This document shows, piece by piece, positions 1-5,008 of a stretch of 6,898 nucleotides of DNA. The notes below the pieces were generated by a model. It was not told where the DNA came from, did no database searches, and worked only from the letters and a program-made list of their open reading frames with translations. The stretch's first letter is position 1. The number at the start of each line of letters is the position of its first letter. Position numbers and translations under genes: made by a program. Source of the DNA: Deltaproteobacteria bacterium (lineage in GTDB: Bacteria; Desulfobacterota; Desulfarculia; Desulfarculales; Desulfarculaceae); NCBI GenBank assembly GCA_021815655.1, contig JAKAGJ010000107.1, forward strand, positions 1 to 6,898. The letters run 5' to 3'.

Positions 1-1052
1 TCGCGCTTCTTGCTGATGACCACGGGGTTGTTGAGATTTTCAAGTATTTGGTAGAGGTCGCCAGCGGTCAGCTCCTCCAGCACCACGGTCACCGGCAGCC
101 GGCCCACGAATTCGGTCTCAAAGCCAAATTCCACCAAGTCCTGGCTGGTGATCTTGTGGAAGTATTCCTGGTCCTTGCCTGGCTGGCGCATCTCGGCGGC
201 AAAGCCCACGGCCTTCTGGTTCAGGCGCTTCTTGATGATCTCCGGCAGGGTGCCGAAGGCCCCGGACATAATAAAGAGGATATGCCGCGTGTTCAGCGAG
301 CGCTTTTCGCGCTTGCCGGTCTTGCGGTACTTTTCGATGGCCTGGATCTGGCTGATGGGATCATGGGCCGCCTTGAGGTCCACCTCGGTTTCTTCCATGG
401 GCTTCAAGAGGGCGCGCTGCACGCCGGTGCGGCTGACGTCGGGGCCGATGAGGCTGTGAGAGCTGGCGATCTTGTCCACCTCGTCGATGTAGACGATGCC
501 GTACTGGGCCATCTCCAGGTCGTCGCCGGCCTCGTGCACCAGGTCGCGGATGAGATCCTCAACGTCACCGCCCACATAGCCGGTTTCACTGAACTTGGTG
601 GCATCGCCCTTGACAAAGGGCACGCCCATCTTGGCGGCGATGAGCTTGACCATGTAGGTCTTGCCCACGCCGGTGGGTCCGATCATCAGCACGTTGTTCT
701 TGATAAGGCCCACGCCGTCGGCCGGGTCGTTCCCTCCGCGCTGGGCCAGATAGCGGGCGCGGTTGAAGTGAGTGCAGACCTTGGTGGCCAACACGGCCTT
801 GGCCTCGTCCTGGCACACGATGTACTGGTCCAGGTAGGCCACCATCTCCTCGGGGCGCATGGCGAAATTGATGCGCGACCACACGCTGTCCTCGTCGATT
901 TTGTCGGGCTTGGGCATCGGGCACAACCGCGGGGCCAGGGCGCGGCTCTTCTCGCCGTACTTCTGGTCCAGGTATTCGCTGAGCTGGCGCTCCAACTGCT
1001 TGGGGTCGCCGCATCCGCGCTGGCTGTCCTCGCCGTTAAGTGGCTTGTCCAT
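1..1052 (-). CDS. ClpX-like AAA+ unfoldase lacking the N-terminal zinc finger, partial (3' end beyond window)
   Basis: I translated the minus strand from ATG at 1052-1050; 350 codons run open to the left edge. Residues 125-132 are a Walker A (GPTGVGKT), 186-191 a Walker B (IVYIDE), 158-161 the GYVG pore-1 loop, 263-266 a sensor-1-like SGAF, and 314-320 EFVGRLP with the ClpX-type arginine finger R318. These place it in the ClpX branch, which in the cytoplasm unfolds proteins and feeds them to ClpP. VGF at 282-284 sits where ClpX has its IGF ClpP-docking loop, so ClpP pairing is plausible. Residues 1-65 have only C14 and C44 and no CxxC pairs, so the ClpX zinc-binding domain is absent. The segment 221-252 lacks GGRKHP and is rich in Lys/Arg. 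AAGGA at 1063-1067 lies 10 bases before the start. It is divergent from the tRNA-tuf genes. It is probably a ClpX paralogue rather than the main ClpX; the sensor-2 region is not visible. Confidence 0.88.
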   Translation of the reverse strand, partial: MDKPLNGEDSQRGCGDPKQLERQLSEYLDQKYGEKSRALAPRLCPMPKPDKIDEDSVWSRINFAMRPEEMVAYLDQYIVCQDEAKAVLATKVCTHFNRARYLAQRGGNDPADGVGLIKNNVLMIGPTGVGKTYMVKLIAAKMGVPFVKGDATKFSETGYVGGDVEDLIRDLVHEAGDDLEMAQYGIVYIDEVDKIASSHSLIGPDVSRTGVQRALLKPMEETEVDLKAAHDPISQIQAIEKYRKTGKREKRSLNTRHILFIMSGAFGTLPEIIKKRLNQKAVGFAAEMRQPGKDQEYFHKITSQDLVEFGFETEFVGRLPVTVVLEELTAGDLYQILENLNNPVVISKKR

Positions 1053-1127
1053 GCTGCGGTTTTCCTTATGAAGAATTTTGGGCTCCTTGGCCCGCCCACC
1101 CCAAAGGTGGTTTTTGCCAATGTCTTG

Positions 1128-1156
1128 AATATAAGACCCACTACCGCCTGCCGCAA
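1128..1156 (-). promoter_or_regulatory. candidate sigma70-type promoter of the clpX-like gene
   Basis: On the minus strand, TTGCGG (1151-1156) and TATATT (1128-1133) are 17 bases apart. The -10 matches 5 of 6 consensus bases; the -35 matches only TTG. Initiation near 1120 would give a leader of about 70 bases. I see no good heat-shock sigma32 -35/-10 pair. The call rests on spacing and the -10 only. Confidence 0.4.
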
Positions 1157-1202
1157 GGATGGCCCACGGCTAGCGCTTGGGTAGGGGGCCTGATTTTTCA
1201 GG

Positions 1203-1230
1203 TTGCCAAGCTGGCGGCTTTGTGTAATAT
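1203..1230 (+). promoter_or_regulatory. candidate upstream promoter (P1) of the tRNA-tuf operon
   Basis: TTGCCA (1203-1208) is followed after 16 bases by TAATAT (1225-1230), which overlaps the palindrome GTAATATTAC. The -10 is only 4 of 6. The -35 and the bases after it (TTGCCAAGCTGG) repeat those of the downstream promoter (TTGCCAAGGTGG). Tandem promoters are common for stable-RNA operons. It could instead be only a protein-binding site. Confidence 0.3.
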
Positions 1231-1244
1231 TACCACGGTTGTCG

Positions 1245-1258
1245 CCCTACTCCCTACT
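1245..1258. repeat. tandem heptamer CCCTACT x2
   Basis: CCCTACT occurs twice back to back, about 32 bases before the -35 of the main tRNA promoter. The location fits an upstream activator site, but two copies of seven bases could be chance. Confidence 0.35.
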
Positions 1259-1289
1259 GGGCAGGGTCCCAAGTTGCTTGCCGGTGGTC

Positions 1290-1318
1290 TTGCCAAGGTG
1301 GGGACGGTGGGGTATATT
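1290..1318 (+). promoter_or_regulatory. main candidate promoter of the tRNA-tuf-S10 operon
   Basis: TTGCCA (1290-1295) and TATATT (1313-1318) are separated by the ideal 17 bases; the matches are 4 of 6 and 5 of 6. Initiation would fall near 1325, a few bases before the mature 5' end of tRNA-Thr at 1329. The bases after the -10 (CCGAGC) are GC-rich, as in discriminators of stringently controlled stable-RNA promoters; that regulation is inference. Confidence 0.65.
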
Positions 1319-1328
1319 CCGAGCTTCG

Positions 1329-1404
1329 GCTGGCGTAGCTCAATTGGCAGAGCAGCTGATTTGTAATCAGCAGGTTGCGGGTTCGATTCCCATCGCCAGC
1401 TCCA
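1329..1404 (+). tRNA. tRNA-Thr(TGT)
   Basis: The 76-base cloverleaf has an acceptor stem GCTGGCG/CGCCAGC (1329-1335 with 1394-1400), a D stem GCTC/GAGC, an anticodon stem GCTGA/TCAGC, a loop TTTGTAA with anticodon TGT at 1362-1364, and encoded CCA at 1402-1404. It reads ACA and possibly other ACN threonine codons. It corresponds in position and anticodon to E. coli thrU. One oddity is the T stem GCGGG/CCCAT, which has a C-A mismatch (1378/1392) and a G-U pair (1377/1393). It is the first gene of the presumed tRNA-tuf transcript and would be released by RNase P and 3' processing. Confidence 0.95.
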
Positions 1405-1513
1405 GCCAGTGGCCAGCCGGCTGGAGGCCCATGGGCGGTGGCGAGGGCCCTTCTGGCGCGCGTCCGCCAGGGAGTGCGATGCCTCGGCCGGAGATGAGCT
1501 CATATAATCAAGT
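1405..1513 (+). repeat. tRNA spacer filled with inverted repeats
   Basis: The 109-base spacer contains a row of palindromes: CCAGCCGGCTGG (1413-1424), GCCCATGGGC (1427-1436), AGGGCCCT (1444-1451), the stem CTGGCG/CGCCAG with a 6-base loop (1453-1470), and TGAGCTCA (1495-1502). They can fold into successive hairpins in the precursor RNA. CCAGCC at 1402-1407, which includes the tRNA 3' CCA, can also pair with GGCTGG at 1419-1424. No tRNA or open reading frame is recognisable. A role in precursor processing is inference. Confidence 0.55.
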
Positions 1514-1598
1514 GGTGAGGTTCCCGAGCGGCCAAAGGGAGCAGACTGTAAATCTGCCGGCGAAGCCTTCGGAGGTTCGAATCCTCCCCTCACCACCA
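1514..1598 (+). tRNA. tRNA-Tyr(GTA)
   Basis: This 85-base class II tRNA has the acceptor stem GGTGAGG/CCTCACC (1514-1520 with 1588-1594), the anticodon stem GCAGA/TCTGC around loop CTGTAAA with anticodon GTA at 1548-1550, a long variable arm (about 1558-1570), the T stem GGAGG/CCTCC, discriminator A1595 and encoded CCA at 1596-1598. It decodes TAC/TAT. Its position and type match tyrU of the E. coli thrU-tyrU-glyT-thrT-tufB operon. Confidence 0.97.
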
Positions 1599-1619
1599 AA
1601 TAGTAGCAAGACGATCCGA

Positions 1620-1632
1620 GCGGCGTGGCCGC
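1620..1632 (+). other. short hairpin in the Tyr-Thr tRNA spacer
   Basis: GCGGC and GCCGC flank a 3-base loop. It lies in the 69-base spacer (1599-1667) where the related E. coli operon carries tRNA-Gly. I find no glycine tRNA or clear remnant here. The hairpin may be a processing signal; it has no T-run, so it is not a terminator. Confidence 0.35.
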
Positions 1633-1667
1633 CGGTGCGATGATAAGACAGCTAAGCTAGAAGACAG

Positions 1668-1744
1668 GCCCACGTAGCTCAGTAGGTAGAGCACTTCCTT
1701 GGTAAGGAAGAGGTTCATCGGTTCGATCCCGATCGTGGGCTCCA
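1668..1744 (+). tRNA. tRNA-Thr(GGT)
   Basis: The acceptor stem GCCCACG/CGTGGGC (1668-1674 with 1734-1740), D stem GCTC/GAGC, anticodon stem CTTCC/GGAAG with loop TTGGTAA and anticodon GGT at 1701-1703, T stem ATCGG/CCGAT and encoded CCA (1742-1744) form a complete 77-base tRNA. It reads ACC/ACT and complements tRNA-Thr(TGT) upstream. The variable region counts as six bases when the T stem is drawn with five pairs, one more than usual. It matches thrT, the tRNA just before tufB in E. coli. Cleavage at its 3' end would create the 5' end of the tuf mRNA near 1745. Confidence 0.96.
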
Positions 1745-1771
1745 GCAGGTTTTTTAGGCCGAAGCGTATAG

Positions 1772-1806
1772 GGCGACAAATAAGGGCGCCCCAGATCCTT
1801 ATCGCC
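1772..1806 (+). promoter_or_regulatory. bulged hairpin in the tuf leader
   Basis: GGCGA (1772-1776) and TAAGG (1781-1785) pair with the continuous CCTTATCGCC at 1797-1806. This makes ten Watson-Crick pairs with a CAAA bulge and an 11-base loop. The helix ends two bases before the tuf ribosome binding site AAGGAG (1809-1814). It has no T-run, so it is not a terminator. It could stabilise the processed mRNA end or modulate tuf translation; that is inference. Confidence 0.55.
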
Positions 1807-1822
1807 ACAAGGAGAGGTCCCC

Positions 1823-3022
1823 ATGGCCAAGGCGAAGTTCGAGCGCAAGAAGCCGCACGTAAACGTTGGCACCATCGGTCACATCGATCACGGCAAGACG
1901 ACGTTGACGGCCGCGATCACCAAATGCCTGGCGACCTACGGCCAGGCCAAGTTCGTGGCCTTCGATGAGATCGACAAGGCCCCCGAGGAGCGCGAGCGCG
2001 GCATCACCATCGCCACGGCGCACGTGGAGTACGAGACCAAGAAGCGGCACTACGCCCACGTGGACTGCCCCGGCCACGCCGACTACATCAAGAACATGAT
2101 TACGGGCGCGGCGCAGATGGACGGCGCCATCCTGGTGGTGGGCGCCGACGACGGCCCCATGCCCCAGACCCGTGAGCACATCCTCCTGGCCCGCCAGGTG
2201 GGCGTGCCGGCCATCGTGGTCTTCCTGAACAAGGTTGACATGGTGGACGACGAGGAGCTGATCGAGCTGGTGGAGCTGGAGCTCAGGGAGCTTCTTAGCA
2301 AGTACGAGTTCCCCGGCGACGACACGCCCATCATCAAGGGCAGCGCCTTGAAGGCCCTGAACTGCGGCTGCGGCAAGGGCGACTGCCCCGACTGCAAGCC
2401 GATCCTGGACCTGATGGAGGCGGTGGACAGCTTCATTCCCACGCCTGTGCGCGACGTTGACCAGCCCTTCCTGATGCCGGTGGAGGACGTGTTCAGCATC
2501 TCCGGCCGCGGCACCGTGGTGACCGGCCGCGTGGAGCGCGGGGTGATCAAGATCCAGGAGGAAGTGGAGATCATCGGCATCCGTCCCACCATCAAGACGG
2601 TGTGCACGGGCGTGGAGATGTTCCGCAAGATTCTGGATCAGGGCCAGGCCGGCGACAACGTGGGTCTTCTGCTGCGCGGCACCAAGCGCGACGAGGTCGA
2701 GCGCGGGCAGGTGGTGGCCAAGCCGGGTTCGATCAAGCCGCATACCAAGTTCAAGGCCGAGGTGTACGTGCTCAGCAAGGAGGAGGGTGGCCGCCACACT
2801 CCGTTCTTCAACGGCTACCGTCCGCAGTTTTATTTCCGCACCACCGACGTGACTGGCGTGGCCACGCTGCCCGAGGGCATTGAGATGGTCATGCCCGGCG
2901 ACAACGTGTCCATCGAGGTGAACCTGATCACGCCCATCGCCATGGAAAAAGAAATTCGCTTCGCCATCCGCGAAGGCGGCCGCACCGTGGGCGCCGGCGT
3001 CGTCAGCGACATCATCGAGTAG
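1823..3022 (+). CDS. tuf: translation elongation factor EF-Tu
   Basis: The 399-residue GTPase carries aminoacyl-tRNA to the ribosomal A site. The G domain shows GHIDHGKT (19-26), the switch I motif RGITI (59-63), DCPGH (81-85) with the catalytic histidine H85, NKVD (136-139) and SAL (174-176). Domains 2 and 3 follow, with [13 protein letters not shown] near 228-240 and a C terminus rich in family signatures ([10 protein letters not shown]). The start ATG has AAGGAG eight bases upstream. The protein is five residues longer than E. coli EF-Tu, and the extra length lies just after SAL: residues 181-191 hold C181, C183, C188 and C191 in a CxC-x4-CxxC pattern, a possible metal-binding knuckle. It follows three tRNA genes (tufB-like) and is followed by rpsJ (tufA-like). 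It ends in TAG. Confidence 0.98.
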   Translation: MAKAKFERKKPHVNVGTIGHIDHGKTTLTAAITKCLATYGQAKFVAFDEIDKAPEERERGITIATAHVEYETKKRHYAHVDCPGHADYIKNMITGAAQMDGAILVVGADDGPMPQTREHILLARQVGVPAIVVFLNKVDMVDDEELIELVELELRELLSKYEFPGDDTPIIKGSALKALNCGCGKGDCPDCKPILDLMEAVDSFIPTPVRDVDQPFLMPVEDVFSISGRGTVVTGRVERGVIKIQEEVEIIGIRPTIKTVCTGVEMFRKILDQGQAGDNVGLLLRGTKRDEVERGQVVAKPGSIKPHTKFKAEVYVLSKEEGGRHTPFFNGYRPQFYFRTTDVTGVATLPEGIEMVMPGDNVSIEVNLITPIAMEKEIRFAIREGGRTVGAGVVSDIIE

Positions 3023-3032
3023 ATAGGCCCCA

Positions 3033-3053
3033 GACCGGCCTCGCTGGCCGGTC
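3033..3053 (+). other. perfect 8-bp hairpin between tuf and rpsJ
   Basis: GACCGGCC and GGCCGGTC flank the loop TCGCT. There is no T-run after it, so it is unlikely to be a full intrinsic terminator. It lies 10 bases after the tuf stop and 28 bases before the rpsJ start. It may protect the 3' end of tuf mRNA, mark a processing site, or partly attenuate transcription, allowing far more EF-Tu than ribosomal protein to be made. The function is inference. Confidence 0.6.
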
Positions 3054-3081
3054 CGTACAAAGGAAGCGCGGGAGTTTCCTC

Positions 3082-3393
3082 ATGATAACGAACCAGAAGA
3101 TCCGCATCCGGTTGAAGGCCTACGATCACAAGCTGCTGGACCAGTCGGCGGCCGAGATCGTGGAGACCGCGCGTCGCACCGGGGCCAAGGTGGCGGGGCC
3201 CATACCCCTGCCCACGGTTATCAACAAATTTTGCGTGCTGCGTTCGCCGCACATCGACAAAAAGAGCCGCGAGCAGTTCGAGATCCGGACACACAAGCGT
3301 CTCCTGGACATCCTGGAGCCCACCCAGCAGACGGTGGACGCCCTGATGAAACTTGACCTGTCCGCCGGCGTGGACGTCGAGATCAAGCTCTAG
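3082..3393 (+). CDS. rpsJ: 30S ribosomal protein S10
   Basis: The 103-residue protein has the same length as E. coli S10 and keeps [10 protein letters not shown] (8-16), the GPIPLP segment (39-44), the SPH loop (55-57), FEIRTHKR and the C-terminal [16 protein letters not shown]10 sits in the head of the small subunit and, as NusE, pairs with NusB in antitermination. GGAG at 3071-3074 lies seven bases before ATG. It opens the S10 gene block. Only 59 bases separate it from tuf, so the roughly 170-base leader that lets L4 control the E. coli S10 operon is absent. It ends in TAG. Confidence 0.98.
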   Translation: MITNQKIRIRLKAYDHKLLDQSAAEIVETARRTGAKVAGPIPLPTVINKFCVLRSPHIDKKSREQFEIRTHKRLLDILEPTQQTVDALMKLDLSAGVDVEIKL

Positions 3394-3414
3394 GCTTGGG
3401 CGAGGGTTACGGTC

Positions 3415-4035
3415 ATGTTAAAGGGTTTGATCGGTAAGAAGGTGGGCATGACCCGCCTGTTCATGGAAGAGGGCCGGGCCGTACCGGTCACGGTGCTGGA
3501 GGTCGGCCCCTGCACGGTGGTGCAGGTCAAGACGCCGGCGCGCGAAAAATACTCGGCGGTGCAACTGGGCTTCGGCCAAAAGAAGGTCAGCCGGGTCAAC
3601 AAGCCGCTCACCGGGCATTTCAAGAAGGGCGGCTGTGAGCCCCTGGCCATCCTGAAGGAATTCAAGGTGACCGAGGACGCCGGCCTGGCGGTGGGACAGC
3701 AGATCACCGCCGAGTTGTTCGCGGTGGGCGACAAGGTGCACGTCACCGGCAGCAGCAAGGGCCACGGCTTCACCGGCGTGGTCAAGCGGCACAACTTCGG
3801 CGGCGGTCGCAAGACCCACGGCTGCACCACCCACGACGCGCCCGGCTCCATCGGCGCCAGCGCCGACCCCTCGCGGGTCATGCGCGGCAAGAAGATGCCG
3901 GGCCAGCACGGCAACCAGCAGCGGCAGGTCCGCAACCTCAAGGTGGTCGACGTGCGGCCGGACATGAACTTGGTGCTGGTCAAGGGCGCCGTTCCCGGCG
4001 CCAACGGCGGCATCGTCATCCTGGAAAAGGCCTAA
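3415..4035 (+). CDS. rplC: 50S ribosomal protein L3
   Basis: The 206-residue protein begins with the family signature GLIGKKVGMTRLF (4-16) and carries SSKGHGFTGVVKRHNF (113-128), the basic tip near 145-172 that reaches toward the peptidyl transferase centre, and LVLVKGAVPGANGG (186-199). L3 is an early assembly protein of the large subunit. GAGGG at 3402-3406 lies eight bases before ATG. Residue A150 aligns with E. coli Gln150, the site methylated by PrmB, so that modification cannot occur here. It lies 21 bases after rpsJ and ends in TAA. Confidence 0.98.
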   Translation: MLKGLIGKKVGMTRLFMEEGRAVPVTVLEVGPCTVVQVKTPAREKYSAVQLGFGQKKVSRVNKPLTGHFKKGGCEPLAILKEFKVTEDAGLAVGQQITAELFAVGDKVHVTGSSKGHGFTGVVKRHNFGGGRKTHGCTTHDAPGSIGASADPSRVMRGKKMPGQHGNQQRQVRNLKVVDVRPDMNLVLVKGAVPGANGGIVILEKA

Positions 4036-4051
4036 AGCGGCCACACCCGAC

Positions 4052-4057
4052 AGGTGA
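4052..4057 (+). promoter_or_regulatory. ribosome binding site that sets the rplD start
   Basis: AGGTGA lies five bases before ATG 4063. An in-frame GTG at 4054 lies within this site and has no Shine-Dalgarno sequence of its own, so the ATG is preferred. Confidence 0.7.
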
Positions 4058-4062
4058 GCAAC

Positions 4063-4683
4063 ATGCCTACGGTTGAGGTATACGACGCGAATAAGCAGAA
4101 GGTGGGGGAGATCGAGCTGTCGGAGGCAGTCTTCGGCGCCGAGATCAAGCCCTACCTGCTGCACGAAGTGGTGATCTGGCAACTGGCCAAACGCCGCCAG
4201 GGCAATGCCTGCACCAAGAGCCGCCACGAAGTGCGCGGCGGCGGCAAGAAACCCTGGCGCCAGAAGGGCACCGGCCGGGCGCGCTCGGGCAGCCGGCGCA
4301 GCCCCCTGTGGCGGGGCGGTGGCGTGGCCTTCGGTCCCAAGCCTCGGGACTACGGCTACACCTTGCCCAAGAAGGTCAAGAAAGCGGCCCTGAAGGTGGC
4401 TCTGTCCGACAAGCTCAAGGAAGAGAAGCTCACCGTGATGCGCGGCTTCGACCTGAGCGAGATCAAGACCAAGGCTTTCGTGGAGGTGCTCAAGCGCTTC
4501 GCCACCGATGACGCCTTGATCGTCACCGCCGGGCCGGACTTGAATCTGGAAAAGAGCAGCCACAACGTGCCCAAGATAAAGGTGCTCAGGGCCGAGGGGC
4601 TCAACGTCTACGACATCCTGCGCTATGACCGCCTTCTGCTCTTGGAGCCGGCGGTGGCGAGAATCGAGGAGGCGCTGTCGTGA
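4063..4683 (+). CDS. rplD: 50S ribosomal protein L4
   Basis: The product from ATG 4063 is 206 residues, close to the 201 of E. coli L4. It has a globular part and the extended arm at about 45-100, with [16 protein letters not shown] (61-76) and a run of Gly/Arg that lines the nascent-peptide tunnel. The C-terminal half carries the typical alternating helices and ends [17 protein letters not shown]. In E. coli L4 also represses its own operon through the S10 leader; that leader is missing here. A GTG nine bases upstream in frame would add MSN but lacks a binding site. The TGA stop overlaps the rplW GTG start by four bases, which suggests translational coupling. Confidence 0.97.
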   Translation: MPTVEVYDANKQKVGEIELSEAVFGAEIKPYLLHEVVIWQLAKRRQGNACTKSRHEVRGGGKKPWRQKGTGRARSGSRRSPLWRGGGVAFGPKPRDYGYTLPKKVKKAALKVALSDKLKEEKLTVMRGFDLSEIKTKAFVEVLKRFATDDALIVTAGPDLNLEKSSHNVPKIKVLRAEGLNVYDILRYDRLLLLEPAVARIEEALS

Positions 4684-4970
4684 AGGACCTGCGTCAGGTA
4701 GTCCGGCGCCCGCTCATTACCGAGAAGGGCACGCTGGCCAAGGAAGCGAACAACCAGCTCGTCTTCGACGTGGACCGCCGTTCCAACAAGGTGGAGATAC
4801 GCCAGGCCGTGGAGCAGGTGTTCAAAGTCAAGGTGCTCAAGGTCCGCACGGTCAACTGCGAGGGCAAGAAGAAGCGCATGGGTCGCATCATGGGCCGGCG
4901 CAGCGACTGGAAAAAGGCCTACGTGACCCTGGCCCCCGGCCAGAGCGTGGAGTTCTTCGAAGGGGCCTAA
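4680..4970 (+). CDS. rplW: 50S ribosomal protein L23
   Basis: The 96-residue protein starts at GTG, seven bases after a strong GAGGAGG (4666-4672). It keeps RRPLITEK (9-16), where E15 matches the glutamate of E. coli L23 that contacts trigger factor, and [13 protein letters not shown] (72-84). L23 borders the tunnel exit and forms the docking site for trigger factor and the signal recognition particle. The start overlaps the rplD stop as GTGA. It ends in TAA. Confidence 0.97.
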   Translation: MKDLRQVVRRPLITEKGTLAKEANNQLVFDVDRRSNKVEIRQAVEQVFKVKVLKVRTVNCEGKKKRMGRIMGRRSDWKKAYVTLAPGQSVEFFEGA

Positions 4971-5008
4971 TGCCTAGCGGCAAGCGAGTGTGAGAGAGAG
5001 ACGTCCCT

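Larger units (their letters stand above)
1053..1328. other. divergent intergenic control region
   Basis: This 276-base stretch between the clpX-like start and the first tRNA holds no gene I can support. It contains one candidate promoter leftward and two rightward (listed separately). It also has a perfect 10-base palindrome, GTAATATTAC (1224-1233), a short inverted repeat CCTGA/TCAGG (1189-1202), a tandem heptamer CCCTACT (1245-1258), and repeated TTGCC-containing words at 1203, 1278 and 1290. A regulator or Fis-like activator could bind here, but none is demonstrated by sequence alone. Confidence 0.6.

Noticed and set aside
1096..1115. Terminator-like CCACC/GGTGG stem followed by five T on the plus strand
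   Set aside because: The stem has only five pairs and no plus-strand gene upstream needs a terminator. On the other strand it would lie in the clpX-like leader without a T-run.
48..1184. Long plus-strand open frame (378 codons) across the left part
   Set aside because: It is the antisense shadow of the ClpX-like gene. Its translation is a low-complexity mix of Leu, Ala, Gly and His with no family motif.
1503..1508. Perfect TATAAT before tRNA-Tyr
   Set aside because: Initiation seven bases on would fall at the mature tRNA 5' end, leaving no leader, and no -35 is seen at 15-19 bases upstream.
1750..1755. Six-T run after tRNA-Thr(GGT)
   Set aside because: There is no hairpin directly before it; the nearest stem, the T arm, ends about 16 bases earlier. 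It is therefore not an intrinsic terminator between tRNA and tuf.
1799..2797. Minus-strand open frame (332 codons) opposite tuf
   Set aside because: It is a GC-driven shadow of EF-Tu with repetitive His/Leu/Ala composition. Similar shadows lie opposite rplC-rplD (3418-4563) and rplB (4967-5875).
4054..4062. Upstream GTG start for rplD
   Set aside because: The GTG is inside the AGGTGA binding site and has no binding site of its own. ATG 4063 fits better.
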